Shown here piece after piece: positions 1-12,718 of a stretch of DNA of 64,000 nucleotides. The notes under the pieces were generated by a model. That model saw nothing but the letters and a program-made list of their open reading frames with translations. It had not been told where the DNA came from and did not search any database. Source of the DNA: Panorpa germanica (taxonomy: Eukaryota; Arthropoda; Insecta; Mecoptera; Panorpidae); the NCBI GenBank assembly GCA_963678705.1, contig OY783206.1, positions 20,037,807 through 20,101,806 on the forward strand. Direction: 5' to 3'. How positions within the stretch are numbered: position 1 is the stretch's first letter; every line of letters begins with the position of its first letter. The position numbers and the translations under genes were made by a program.

Positions 1-1212
1 CCGGTAGGGAACTTTGGAGAAAGTTCATATTCTGGATTCTAGAATAATTAAGTATATTATTATTAAAAAAAAATTCAAAATTTCAAAATTTTATTGGGGG
101 GCACGGGGGCAGTATTTGCCGAGAGTAAAAATTGTGCTAGAAAATTGAAATTTTGTATGTAGGCTAACCTTGGTAACTTATTTACGAATCGAAAAAAAAA
201 ATCCCAAATTTTGAAAAAAAGTTGGTCAAATAACGCATAAATTGAAAATATTTTTTATTTTGAAAAAAAAAAAATATTTTTTTAGTCAATTTATATGTGT
301 GTATATGTGCGCGAGTTTATTTATTATTTCAATTTAAAAATAGAACAGTTAAATATGAAATTTAATTACGAATTATGTTATTGGATTTAAATGATACACG
401 CCAAAAAGACGTCGCATTGCGACGGGGGTAAACTCAAGTATATTATAATGTCCCAGGTGTATATTTATATTCTTATATGTTTATGTGTTTATATGTTTGG
501 TTCGAATTTTGTATGGCATCTCGAAAACGGCTCCAGGGAAGTTTTTAAAAATTTCCTATTTCGTAGAGAAAAAAATTCTAAGACTTTTGGCGTCCCCGGA
601 TTTTTTCCTGAATTTCCTGGAAACCCGTATTTTTGGAAAAACTGGAAAAAAGTGATCCCTTTTTTGGTGTATTACTTTTAATTCGTATAAGATAGAAAGT
701 TGAAATTTGTGATTGTGAATGCTGATATTTCTCAAAAATTAGAAATTCAAAAATTGAAAAAGGGGGGGGGGGTTAAAGAAATTCGGGGACCCGGTAAGGA
801 ACTTTGGAGAAAATTCATTTTCTGGATTCTAGAATAATTAAGTATATTATTAATAAAAAAAAATTCAAAATTTTATTGGGGGGCACGGGGGCAGTATTTG
901 TAAAGTTTAGTCTCGATCAGTATCAGTTTTTTTAATTTTGTATATAGGCCTTGGTAACTTATTTACGAATCGAAAAAAAAATCACAAATTTTGAAAAAAA
1001 GTTGTCCAAATATCGCATAAATTCAAAATATTTTTTATTTTGATATAAAAAATGTATTTTCTTAGTCAGTTTGTATGAAAAATTAATTGTTATTAAATGT
1101 TAAATCAATATAGGACAAGTTTATTTATTATTTCAATTTAAAAATTAAATTTTGACTTAAAATTCAAGCCACTCACAAAAAACAAACGTCGCTTGCGACG
1201 GGGGTAAAGGCT
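1..1212. repeat. Tandem repeat, unit about 790 bp
   Basis: The sequence at position 1 (CCGGTAGGGAACTTTGGAG) recurs at 791 with the same following 400 bases: a poly-A tract, GGGGGGCACGGGGGCAG, and a short palindrome around GCGACGGGGGTAAA at about 412 and 1195. The period is therefore about 790 bp, and the window begins inside a unit. A 96-codon open frame at 391-681 is not supported as a gene. One diverged inverted copy lies at 32127-32945, so the unit also exists outside this array. Confidence 0.85.
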
Positions 1213-1214
1213 AG

Positions 1215-1266
<52 letters not shown>
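1213..1266. repeat. (TA)n microsatellite
   Basis: A nearly pure alternating TA run at the junction between the tandem repeat and the next MITE. Confidence 0.9.
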
Positions 1267-1273
<7 letters not shown>

Positions 1274-1278
1274 ATATA

Positions 1279-1800
1279 CAGAATGTCCCACTATTCAACG
1301 ATAAGCGGGCATCAGGAGGTGGTCCTGCTCATGACTACACAAGAAAAAAAGAAAACAAAAATTTATCTCATTTTGTTTAGGAATTAGAAATAAAAATATT
1401 TTTTTTCCGAAAATTGAAACACCTTAAGATATTTTTAACTACTGTGACCACAATTTTTCAAATATTTCTGATTTTTTTTTTTTTGTATCGGCAACCTAAA
1501 TAGCACTGCTATCCACCACAACCATCAAAAATCCCAAAATGCTAGTAGTTTTTACACAAAAATCAATCAAAATTATTTTTTTCCCTAAAATTTATAAAGA
1601 TTTTTACTTTCTGTCCACTTTAACTCATCGTGGTGTAAAAAAAAAGTATGAACACTACTATGGCAAGTTTTTTTAAAAATTGGCGCAACTCTTCAGGATT
1701 CCAAAATGGTATAATACTCCAGGAAAACTAACAATAGAAAAAAGTATGCATACTATTTCTAAACAAGAACCAAATTTCATAAATTGTTGTTGTTGATATA
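1279..1800. mobile_element. Long-palindrome MITE (TACAGGGTGTCCC family), one end lost
   Basis: It begins TACAGAATGTCCCACTATTC, then reads GATAAGCGGGCATCAGG and CATGACTACACAAG, as do the copies at 24022-24685 and 40834-41605. The far terminus is missing or diverged, because the sequence stops matching near the middle of the palindrome. It has no coding capacity. Confidence 0.75.
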
Positions 1801-4800
1801 TTTTTCTTATAAATTAAGAATCACCATCCATAAATTAAGTTAACAAATTTCCTGATATTAGGAACCTCCTCCCCCCATCCTTGCCACATTTTGAGATCCC
1901 TGCGTCTCGGTGTGATGTTACACATTTCAATTAATAAAATTTGTAAAATTAGCAACACGAGTATTTTATAGTTTTCAGAATAAAAGACTCTCATGGAAAT
2001 ATATACCTTTTTCACGAAACTACCTTTTTCTAATTTTTTTTTAAACCTACCCTATTCTTCAGGGTTTCTGAATGGGCTTCTGGTTTATGAATAACCCTAA
2101 GCGCTATTTTTTATAATAATATTTTGTGGAATAAATAAAATTACATTTATATGCAGGTTCTAATTTACTAGAATACAGTTTTATTATTTCTAATGTAGAA
2201 ACGTTCAACCTTGTAATATTCTAAAAACGCACCTAAACCTTAAATAAAACCTGACGTAGAGAATAATTACACAGATTCCCCTATGCTATACAATTTAAAT
2301 TAAAAACAAAATTAAAACAATGCATGGGAATCATACTTAATTATAAAGTTGTGAACTTCTTAATTTGACACATTTAAGCACCAAATTAAACTCCATAAGT
2401 TCACAAACTCCATAAATTTTAATTATTAAATCCATATTTTATTAATTACAGTTCACAAAACAATAAATCTTAATAGTTCATTCGTTGTATACTACGACTA
2501 TTTTAGTAAAGCAGCTTGCACCTCGTATACTAACACAGTACCTTCCTTACACTCCCTTTTAACTTTACACCCCCTAATTTAATACACAACCCCCAAAAGC
2601 TTGTAGTGTTAACTTAATCAAATAATATGTACTATATATGAACATGAATTACCCCAAGGGTTTATGCAGTCCCTCCTCCCCCAAACTGTAGAGGGGTGGG
2701 GGTGGAATTACTCTCAAACGTTTAACACCCTTTCCTCTTTGTTGAGACTAGATTAAATTCGCATATGCATATATATAAATATATTTCAAAATTCGCATAT
2801 TGTTTCAATTCGATTCCCTGTTTATGGGTTTGAACACATTCCAAGGGTAAGAGGAAAGCATTGCGAGTGACCTCTCTATTTGAAAACTTGAATTTTTGAC
2901 ATTACATTTGTTTACTCTAACCTACATATGTATTAATTTATTTTTTTACTGTCATTGTACGTTCAAATATATTTTTATAAATATAATAAAGATATGTTTT
3001 ACTTTATTCTGGGCAATTTGTAACAGTAGACTAGAAATATCATGTTGCAATATTATACAAAATGTGTAATAGTGTTAAAAAATAACTTGAAAAATGTAAC
3101 GATCTAACCGGTGTATCGTACTTAGATAAAGATAATAATCTAAGCTACTTTATAACAGCAGTAGCCATGAATATATCATTCTTGTTGTCTGGATATGAAG
3201 TATAAGAAGAAGCAGAACAATATTAGGGGCGATAAAAGGCTACGCGCCTATGAAGCCCGAGAAATTATATTTAAATAAAAAAAAAAACCTCAGCTACTAC
3301 TAGCTTAATTAGTTGCAATGTACACAGACCATTGTCTCTTTAATTAATTAACTTTAATTAATAATTTTAGAATGCTTGAAGTTAACAGTGTGAAAATATC
3401 AGACAATTAAAGTCAATTTTCAATAAACATACACCAAGTTTTCCATTTTGCAAAAACCTCGATATATTTTCATTGTTTTTCTTTGCTTTTGATAAATACA
3501 ATATTTTTTTTTGTGTACCTATTTTGATGTTTGTTTGATTTTCTTAATAGTTCTTTAAATTGAAAAAAAAATGTTTAAAGAAATAGAAATCGAAAGCGAA
3601 AAAACAATCAGAAAATAAAGACCTTGCAAAATAGGGAGGTTGTTTATTTATATATCTGAAAATATATTGTTTTTAATATTTAACAAAGAAATCAAAGAAA
3701 TGATGTTGCTAACATTGGAAGACTTGAATCCAGCATCTGCGCCAGTGGTTGGCAAATCGAACGGTGACATGTTTTTCATGAAATTTGAAGTATTTTCAAC
3801 CTTGTATTCAAATATTAAATCAAAAGCTTCATAAATAACGAAGTTACACCATTTTTACACCTAGTGTTTTCATTTTGAGTTTTTAATTTAAATCGTCTTA
3901 CTTACTGACCATACAAACAATTTTGATCCGAAGCGTATAAAATTCGAATACGATATACTAGAACTCGACCTAGTATCGAAATCGATATTTAGGCGATATA
4001 GGTTCCGTTTAGAAGGCATTTTTGATCAGAAACGGAGGCGAAAGTTTCAGAAGCGAAAATGCATTTCTCCACCCCATAAACTTAAGCTTTAAAATACGAA
4101 ATTTCTTTTCGTGAACGTACTCAAATATATTTTCTACCTGTGGCTTAGAACGTGTTTCGAAAAATCTTACCGAAATTGTAATTCGACTTACTACTATTCG
4201 ATATTACTACCATACGAATAAAAGTTTGTAGAATAATATGCATACTTAATTTAAAACCACAACCAATTTACAAATATATTTTAATCTATGAACATTCATG
4301 TTTTTTAATTTTGAATTTCATTTTTGCTGCTTGTTACTGCTAGGAGAAATAGGTAACCCAGTTTATTTTTCCTTTTTACGTCAGTCATAATATAAAACTT
4401 GATGGGATGCATGACTCATCTGTTAGTATGAAATGACGTATCACACACACTCGTATGCGTCTCTGTCGTATAAAAGAGATGGAAAATCGTTCAATGTGAC
4501 GTCACACGCTGATTAATTATCTCTTACAATATAGCGAGCTATTAGGGGAATGGCAGTAATCGAAAAATTTTCTTTTTTTAATGACTTGGGGTAAAAGTAA
4601 CTGACTTTTTACATAGCTTATTTAGTGGACTTTAGATAAATAGGATATACATTATCAATCTATTAACCGTTCGTTTTTTTTTTAACATTTTTTAAAACTC
4701 TTCGATGACCGCCATTATCGGCAACCTGCGAGTAATGTTGGTCAACTATTGAGGTATTACTGTTCATTCGAAATTACTCAGTCCTTAATACTTTATTGCA

Positions 4801-6933
4801 TTCCATAATGTTACAAATGGTGTTAAAATATATTAAGCTAGTAAATTACAACAGCTTTACTTCTAAAATGAAGTCATTAAAAAAATAAAATAACTTTTTT
4901 TTATTTTAACCATACATGTTCTTTATTTTTTATATTTCAACCAAAATTACCCAAAACATTTTCTTTTTATAACAAACCAAACATATTATTATTATTTTTA
5001 TATTTGGACAATGAAAATTAACTAAAGATCAAGACGCCTAATAACTCTCCCTTTGCTCTCTCAATAATCGCATAGATTACCGCCAAAAATGACTGCCATT
5101 ACCCCAAAAATCGATAATGGTTTTTTGGTTGATCACTAAAAACGTAAAGAACTTTCATGAAATCCAACAAGCCCATAGGATACACTAATATGTGGGTAAT
5201 AATTAACATTTAGAAAGGTATTGATTGGTTTAAATCACTTCAAGCTTACCTTCATCGAACTTTTAATTTTTTTATAACAAAACACTTTCTTACTTTTACA
5301 CAGCTGTCCGATTTACAGCGCGCGAAGTAAAATGACGGTGTTTCAGGCGTATACTAGACGGCGGTACTAGTAGCGTCAGCGAAATGTTTTTGGGAGTTTT
5401 AGATTTCAATGTGACCCACTGACCATTATTCGCCTATCTTCCCTAACAAATAATTTTACATTTGAGGTTCTGGTAGCCAACGTTATCAAAATGTGAAACA
5501 GTTTTATAGAAATGAAGTCATGGTTCACAACCATTGTCGATTTAAACTTATAAATATTTATTTTATTAGTGACACAGTAAATTTATTTCACTGTAGACAA
5601 ATACAACATCTAATTTAGTGTAAATCCGTTCCCAATAGAGTGCAGTGGATGCTGCAACAACGCTACAACGCTACAAACCAGTGAACTCCATTTAATTGAA
5701 TTTCATAGTCGTCCAACCGCAGAGATTCTGTATATAAATATCGAGCGACCTAGGACAACGCTGAAAGATTACAACAATGACACAGTTTTAAGTTAAACGA
5801 ACGTAAGTTGACAATCGTAGGCAAAAGTATAGTTGGATATTAAGTGCAAACTCTATATAGAGATAATATTTTATTTCTTTCGGGAATTGTATTCTATATA
5901 CATAGACATTTTATTAGGAATTGTAAATTTTTAATCAAACTAATGTGTTGCTTCTGAAATCAAAGACTTTTATTTTAATAATTTACATACACATTATAAT
6001 AATTACACTGTTTTACTTAAATCATGCTATCTAACCTGAAATCAAAGAAACGACATTAAAGTTTATTATTTTCCATCCTTCTAATTCCTTTTTATTTAAT
6101 TCTATAATAACTTAACAATATGCACAGTGAGTTCTCCAAATATCAACTGTGTTGGCCGTTATTCTTTACAACGTTATCCATGGAGTCCATGCGTATATAG
6201 TCACCGTTCCACCAACAGAAGAGCTTTGTACCAACTTACTTTGTTGGAGTCGGAGCAGTTACTAGTTGCACTACACACACTACAATGAAAGTAGCTAATA
6301 TATACCATTAGCTCACCTGACCAGAATGCAATTGAAATAACTAAAGAAATATAATTCCTTTACATCTATGTAAACTTTTATATACGTATACAGTTTAAAC
6401 ACAATCACAGTGATAAAGAAATATGGCAACGGTGTACTGAAACGCTACCACTATGGCATAGCACATGTTAACATGCGCAAAACATGACACCATACTACGT
6501 TGCCAAGTTTAAGTCTTTATATCTTCTTTACTAACTTGTCAAACAATCTAAAAAAACAGTCAAATCTTTCCTAAATTTATTTCTCTACAATATGTCAGTT
6601 TTTTAAATGTTTCTATAGAAACATTCTCGAGATATTTGTAAGCTTCAAATACGCGCACTTTAATTAATAATATCTCGCTTCACAGCTGATCAAAACATTT
6701 GAAATTTTGTAATTAGGGACAATTATATTAACATCATATTTAAATTTTACTGATTTACTAGTGAACTAACTACCTCAAAATATTTAGAATAGTATTCAGG
6801 TTGTTTACAGTATGTACACTTGCTAGCTTGTCACAAGCTAATTCCAATGTTCATTGTGTACTTCTCCTATGGAAAATTGTCATCTATAATAGTAAGTCGT
6901 TGCATTTTCTACCTGCGAATAGGTTTTACATAT
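1801..6933. other. AT-rich intergenic DNA without a recognised gene
   Basis: No host gene is seen. 2225-2335 resembles 49500-49600, so it is a dispersed repeat. 3640-3834 is open for 64 codons with mildly less AT-rich codon choice near its end, but has no family signature and no convincing splice sites. 6120-6260 recurs inverted at 18475-18610. 6520-6700 resembles 47220-47350 and, inverted, 43690-43780. Confidence 0.6.
4395..4560 (+). repeat. Dispersed repeat with CACACTCGTATGCGTCTCTG core
   Basis: The run from AAACTTGATGGGATGCATGAC through CACTCGTATGCGTCTCTG, an AAAAGAGATGG half-hairpin and GTGACGTCACACGC recurs at 26395-26640, 31166-31480, 42650-42760 and, inverted, near 18950-19050. It is noncoding. 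Confidence 0.7.
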
Positions 6934-7376
6934 AAGGCCTGTCGCAGTATGCAAGCGTATTTAAGCGAATTTATCCGAACCCTGTAAATGTAATGAATTC
7001 TCACACTGCAAGCGACAAAGCCGTCCGAATTCGGGCGTTACGTAGTTCTCATAGTGGAAGCCTATATCAGCGAATTTTAACCAAACGAATGGGATATGGA
7101 CGGGAATGCAATAGTCTCTATCATAACAGTGGTGTATCGATAAAAATTAAAGTAAAAGATTGCTCTCATGATAAATTATGTTAGTGCACAACAACTCCAA
7201 TATATCCTACAGTACACAAGTTTGACTTGGCGTACTTGATATGTATGTATTGTGACACACACATACAAAGAACAGAGGAGTTGGCTTGCTTTGAGAATAG
7301 TAGCCACTCAACCAAGTCGCCGATTTACAACCGAATTCACCGTCGCTTAAATACGCTTGCAGTGTGCGACAGGTCT
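6934..7376. mobile_element. Harbinger-type MITE, copy 1 (GGCCTGTCGCACACTGCAAGCG)
   Basis: The left end reads TAAGGCCTGTCGCAGTATGC and the right end is the inverse, GCAGTGTGCGACAGGTCTAA. A TAA flanks each side, which fits the 3-bp TWA target duplication known for PIF/Harbinger elements. The interior is noncoding. Confidence 0.8.
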
Positions 7377-7917
7377 AACAGTATACGGTAGATCTGCTGC
7401 GATGTGCTAGCACAGAAACGGCTTGTGAACTGACATAAGTACTAATAGGGTTATAAGGTTACGACCTTCCACGCTTCTGTATGAAGTTCCATTTTTCTTA
7501 AATATTTAAAATTCGTTTATTAAGCAAAATCCGTGGAATATTAATCATTGGTATCTTCCAACGACACTTCTATCGACATTTGACGTATGTAAAACATGGA
7601 GGCGTCTTTTTTTAGGTATAGCTTAAAAATATATTACTGCTTTATTATTTGTGGCGTTGCTTGTCTTTAACAAAAACAACAAGAGTTCTTCAAGGTTCTA
7701 AATGTTATAAATAAAATATTTCTGCGTAGTTCGCGTAGTTACTGCGCGTTACAACTAAAAACTTTACATTATTGTCACGCTGTCGATTATTTATTGATTA
7801 TGCAAATGTTTTTGTTAGTATTACGTATTTAATTATAAAATTAATGAACACTAAATTAGAGAATGACATCTAAGAATAAGACATACTAAGAACCTCAAAT
7901 TAATATAGCTGTATATC
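7377..7917. other. Intergenic, nothing recognised
   Basis: AT-rich sequence without a supported gene, RNA or clear repeat boundary. Confidence 0.5.
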
Positions 7918-8267
7918 CCAGTAAACATTTCGGTGAAGTCCCAGTCTAGAAATCAACACTTTTTCACTCAGATTTCACATAGACGTCGCCAAGAATATTC
8001 TTTCACATTCCAACATCATATATTTAAATGAAGATATAGTTGTTGTCTCCTTTACATTTGAAACACAAAAAAATAAACAAGATATATCTGTCTCTGTTAC
8101 ACTTCAATAGTTTATTTGCAAATTCATTCAAAACTGGTACGTTGTGAGGCCAGGTGAAGTGATTTTGCCATTTATAGTTCATATCACTAACATTTCCTTG
8201 AACGAGTGAAATCACGCATGACGCATCTTCAATATGATGTCAAAGTGACTCCAAAATGTTTACTGTG
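7918..8267. mobile_element. CCCAGTAAACA-terminated MITE, copy 1
   Basis: It starts CCCAGTAAACATTTCGGTGAAG and ends with GTGACTCCAAAATGTTTACTG, the diverged inverse. The inner sequence ATCTTCAATATGATGTCAAAG is shared with copies at 51874-52125 and 63056-63307. It is noncoding. Confidence 0.75.
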
Positions 8268-8502
8268 ATAATTGCCCAATAACAGTACCTATTGATAACA
8301 TGAAAAGATACAAAGAAATACTATCCGAGAAAAACACAACATCTAAGGACAATTATAAAATGTTCAGGTAGACGACACGGCCAAAATTGCAGCACTACAA
8401 TACTACAAATTTGTTGGTCCGTTTTATACGAGATTGTCACAAAAAAATTAGGCTGCCGAAAATTCTGTGCTCGGTGGTTACAGTAACTCCGACTTAGTTT
8501 TA

Positions 8503-9501
8503 GACCGTCGCACACTGCAACCGTATTCAAGCGACGGCGAATTCAGACGTAAATCGGAGCAAGCCGACTTCTGTGTTCTTTGCATGTGTTGTGTCACAAT
8601 ACATACATACCACGTACCGATACGACAGTACGCCAAATCAAACTTGTGTACTGTAGGGTGTATTGGAGTTGTTTTGCACTAACATAATTTATCATAAGAG
8701 CAAACTTTTACTTTAATATTTACCGATACACCACTGTTATGAAAGACTATTGCATTTTATTTCAAATCCCTTCCAGTGTATACGCTTGGTTAAAATTCGC
8801 TTAAATACACTTCCAGTATGAGAACTACGTAACGTCCGTATTCGGACGACTTTGTCGCTTACAGTGTGTCGCTTCATTGTATTTATAGGGTTCGGATTAG
8901 GTATGGTGATCTGAGATCGATTAATTGAAGAATCGATTTTTTAAATCGATTTTAAACTATGGATCGATCCCGTGAATCGAGATTCGATTTTTTTTGTAAG
9001 AATACAACTATACAATTATTTACATTATTTATTATAAGCTTGGACATAAATATTCGAAATTATAATTATTTTATTCTGTAATGAATAACGTACATGATTT
9101 TATTGATTAATCAAAAATCACTCTTCACTTAATTCTATGTATATCTTATCAGTATCTTATTCTATAGTCTTCTTCTTTAATTAAGAAAGGTTTATATTTT
9201 TTTACAAATTTAATATAAATAAAATCGGTAAAACATCGTTTTCTTTTTCTTTTTCTTTTTGGGTTAGTGTCTTTTTTTTATATCAAATCTCAAAAAGAAT
9301 AGAAAAACTGATTTTTGAAAAATCGATCTTCTAGACTTCGATTCTTTTTTGAATCGATTCTTTAGACTTTGATTCGTATCGATTAAAAAATCGATCTTTT
9401 TTAAGAAGAATCGCCATCCCTAGTTCAGATAGATAAATCGTAGTAGCGCGCATACGTCCGGTCAAAATTCGCTTTAATATGCTTGCACTGTGCGGCAGGC
9501 C
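8503..9501. mobile_element. Harbinger-type MITE, copy 2, with a nested insertion
   Basis: The left end (CCGTCGCACACTGCAACCG) and right end (GCTTGCACTGTGCGGCAGG) are the termini of the 6934-7376 family, flanked by TTA on both sides. Its length of about 1 kb is explained by a second element nested at 8898-9422. Confidence 0.75.
8898..9422. mobile_element. Nested MITE rich in ATCGATT repeats
   Basis: The left end TAGGTATGGTGATCTGAG and right end GAATCGCCATCCCTA form imperfect inverted termini with TA at both edges. Both arms are packed with AATCGATT-like motifs, so the element can fold back. It is inserted into the copy-2 MITE. Confidence 0.65.
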
Positions 9502-9990
9502 TTATGCAGAAGGAATTGCTACTTGAAAAACTGACACCTTTTGTTGAAGCACCCTATTGGAAGGGAAATTTAATACCGATAAAACTTCAGTAATGTTTCA
9601 CCATTGTAGACGCTCCTTTAACTAATAAAATATAGGTAAAAACAACATTATTCAAACCAGCGGGACTTCTACATTGCAATCTACGACGTTTTTTCTAAGC
9701 ACATCAAACATTTGGTCCTCAAAAGCTGAAACCCGTAACCCCTGAGCCATTCCAGTAGATTTGTAGATATGCTTTAACCTCGTGTATCTTTCGGCATTTT
9801 TCGTTCACCTTTTGACCCCCTAGGGTGTTGTAATAGTCATCAGGTGTTCGCCCTGTCACCATTCTCTGGATTCCCTTCTTCGCAATCTCCCCCACATCCC
9901 CCCTGCTGTCTGTAATTCAATTGCAAACCGTTTTATTGTTTTTCTTGTCCTAAAAATGTTGTTTCCCTTGAAAGTGGTGATGCCGACTTA
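9502..9990 (-). pseudogene. Unidentified broken coding relic
   Basis: On the minus strand, between about 9990 and 9652, protein-like sequence continues through all three reading frames in succession. A Thr/Lys/Arg-rich stretch comes first, then a stretch containing VTGRTPDDYYNTLGGQKVNE (about 9860-9800), then one containing VSAFEDQMFDVLRKNVVDCN, ending at a TGA at 9652. At least two frameshifts separate them. G+C content is clearly above the surroundings. I do not recognise the family; it could be a TE protein, a viral relic or a dead host gene. 9502-9651 shows nothing. Confidence 0.5.
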
Positions 9991-10404
9991 AGATTTAAGT
10001 GAAAAATCAAAGAAAATGCGGAAAATTGAAGGAAGAACATAGAACTACATTAAAAAAATGGAAAACTATATTGGAATTACTATGAAACTGTGTTATATAT
10101 TGCTAAAGTCGTCCCTTACAGAAATTATTTTTTTATTTCATTTTCGTAATATACACATTACTGAAGTTGCTGAATATTTAAGTACACGCATAGAAAATTT
10201 AAAGTAAATCCGGCGATTATTTTCGAAGTTATCTAAGTTGAAAAGAAAAATTTTTACTCTATGTATAGTGCTTTTGAAACTTTAAACGCACTTTTCTGAA
10301 AACTGTGTTTTTAAAGAAAAGTTACCATGACGTATGTGTACAAATTTTTACATTATTACAATTAATGGTCGTCTTTTTTTCTTAATTACTTTTTTTAGGA
10401 CTAA

Positions 10405-10727
10405 TCTTAATATATATAAATTACGTGTCACGTTGTTCGTCCGCGATGGACTCCTAAACTACTTAACCGATTTTAATCAAATTTGTACACCGTGTGCAGT
10501 TTGATCCAACTTGAAAGATAGGATAGCTTACATCTCAATTTATGATTGCAATATTATCTTATTGCAAATTATTTGTCTATTAATTATCTGTTAGCTCCAA
10601 ACATGACATCTGGCGACGATGATGGCGACATCTGTTGACTAGATTGAGTAAATATTCAATAGAATGCGCTATGTAATGTAATATGACAAAAACGTTAGTC
10701 ACAGCAACGCGTGGCCGGGACAGCTAG
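10405..10727 (+). mobile_element. Non-autonomous Helitron
   Basis: It starts TCTTAATATATATAAATTAC and ends GTGGCCGGGACAGCTAG. It is flanked by A on the left and T on the right, the A|T target preference of Helitrons. The terminal GGCCGGG-CAGCTAG form matches Helitron ends common in insect genomes. It is 323 bp, noncoding, and has no terminal inverted repeat. Confidence 0.75.
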
Positions 10728-10821
10728 TAACTGTATATAACCCTTTAACTATTTCGTCGACTTTCCTATCAAAATATGGTCACAGGTACTTTTAATTAAC
10801 ATTCAATTAAACAATTTCTAA

Positions 10822-11509
10822 TGTGCTTGTGTCCTCATTTTTTAGTGGTCGATTTTTCAATTGTTGATTTAAATTGATGTTAATTAATGTGTATTGGCGT
10901 GTTTATTTTATTAAATATCTAAATGTTGACGGAGATATAGCAATTAAAAATTTGAATTGTAGTTTTAGCGCTAGAAATGTCGGCCATATTTGTATGACGT
11001 GAAATGCATTTTAACGTCAGTTATTTGTTGAGTAGGTCAGTGCTGTGGTAATGTTTTCTAGCTGTTGGTTGTCGAAATATTCACGTCAAGTCAAAGAATA
11101 ATAAGTTTTTATTTTATTTAACCCTGTTACGGCAGACATAATATTGAAATTTTATTGTTCCTTGAAATAGCTGTAAATAATATTTGATATATAAATACAT
11201 ATAGCAGAGATTTATGAGGTGTAAGGTTGGTAACCTGTAAACTTGCCACAGTTCTATCTTGACTATACTATCTCTTTTACGCTCTGTTGTATAAGAGAGA
11301 TAGCAACTAGAGGTTGTGAAGTCCCATGCAGTTGGAATGTTGTACAACGTTGAATCCCTTTAATAATTAAAGAGACAAAATGACTTTTTTAATTGTTAAT
11401 ATCTCTTTACATATAAGGAGGTATTAAAAAATAATTGAACATTTGAGGTTCTAGTAACGCACTTTATCAATACACTTTTATAGAAATTAAGACATAGGAC
11501 ACAAGCCCA
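10822..11509 (-). mobile_element. TGGGCTTGTGTCC MITE, copy 1 (inverted)
   Basis: The termini are a diverged TGCTTGTGTCC and GGACACAAGCCCA. Inside is the family hairpin CTATCTCTTTTACGCTCTG with its pairing arm near 11290. This is the most abundant repeat in the window, with about eight copies, all noncoding. Confidence 0.85.
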
Positions 11510-12220
11510 ATGTAGATAAATAGAATAGCGGGAAATTTGTGAGACATAATTTACGCTTGTCCACGAACACTTTTTCCGGTGTGAATCTACTTTTTGATAT
11601 TGTTCTGTTTCGTTACAATATCACTATGTATGCCACAATGCATGCCGATGCACGGAGCATGCACTAGCAGGGGAGTGATGGGGTGGGGGCAGGAGAGAGG
11701 TGTATAGGGTTGCGGTCACTTGCACATTGTATAGTATCACCAGAATTTGCAGGGGCACGTACTACAGACAATTCCTTGGTGCGGGAAGCGCAGGGGTTGT
11801 TGGTCTTGATCCTGATGAGAGGGTGAACATAAAACAATACATGTTTTGTTACAAAACGGCAAAAAGAAACAGAAATTCAATTTATGCGGAACTTTAATTA
11901 ACGAAAATTAAATTTGGAATAACTGGAGATATTTTAATATTTTTGTTAATGCATTTGGATATGTTTATACTGTTAGTTTCAGGCCGCACATGGTCGACTG
12001 ATTCCAAACGCGAGCCCTGAATCTGCCCGAACGAATGAAAATGCAACTGTGTTGTTAGTAAGAGAACACACGTGTATACAAGAGAGACAACGCACAAGCT
12101 GGAATGAAAAGAAACTAAGTTGAAATTCGTTTTGAGCGACTGTGTTTCTAGGTCGCAGGGCATTTACGTTGCATGCTTTTAATGGTGAACATCATGAGCT
12201 GAGATGTGCACAAATACTTT
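11510..12220. other. Intergenic, nothing recognised
   Basis: A slightly G-rich stretch (11660-11700) and short open frames without family signatures. No gene is supported. Confidence 0.5.
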
Positions 12221-12718
12221 TTAAAAGTATTTAAATATATACATACATACAAATACCTCAGAATACGACACAATAAAATCCCTTATTATGCTATTGTTAA
12301 AAATTCTATAGAGTAACGAAACACGGCTCGACATGGTTCGTGTTTCGTTTGCGTTGGAAACTTCGAGTTTGCAATCAGTCGACCCATGTGGGGACGGCCT
12401 AATGGGTCTACTTCCAGTGACACAACCATGTCTATTTATTATTTCATTTAATGAAGTCCTCTTCAGTCTGCTGAAGGTAGTCCTGTCTTCCATGAGTGTA
12501 TTTGGATGGTTCACAACTCGGTCTTTGTATTTCACCATTGGAGTTTTAATTTCTTGTCTCACTGTAGGTATGGCAACATCGTGGTGCAGTCTTTCGTTTG
12601 TAATATACCACGGAGCATCTACAATCATGCGTAATGTCTTAGATTGAAATCTTTGTAAGATCTTAATGTTTAAGTTAGCTGATGTACACCTTAAGTCCGT
12701 ATTGGTTTCAGTATACAT
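12221..12718 (-). pseudogene. Jockey-clade non-LTR retrotransposon, ORF2 C-terminus
   Basis: The minus-strand frame contains LQRFQSKTLRMIVDAPWYIT, then NERLHHDVAIPTVRQEI and further on FSRLKRTSLNEII. This is the arrangement seen at the C-terminus of Jockey-type reverse transcriptase proteins (QRFQ.K.LR.I..APWY, then a HPN segment and RLKR). Only about 165 codons remain, with no endonuclease or RT core, so it is a dead 5'-truncated copy. Further pieces of the family are at 21128-21285, 27722-27990 and (+) 44335-44540. The plus-strand frame over the same place is its shadow. Confidence 0.85.

Noticed and set aside
391-681. 96-codon open frame (+)
   Set aside because: Lies wholly in the 790-bp tandem unit, with no signature or splice context. 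The diverged inverted copy does not preserve it.
3640-3834. Possible small gene or exon (64 codons)
   Set aside because: No conserved motif, no good acceptor or donor, and repeat-rich surroundings.
12333-12647. 104-codon plus-strand frame
   Set aside because: Antisense shadow of the Jockey ORF2 C-terminus, which has the family motifs on the minus strand.
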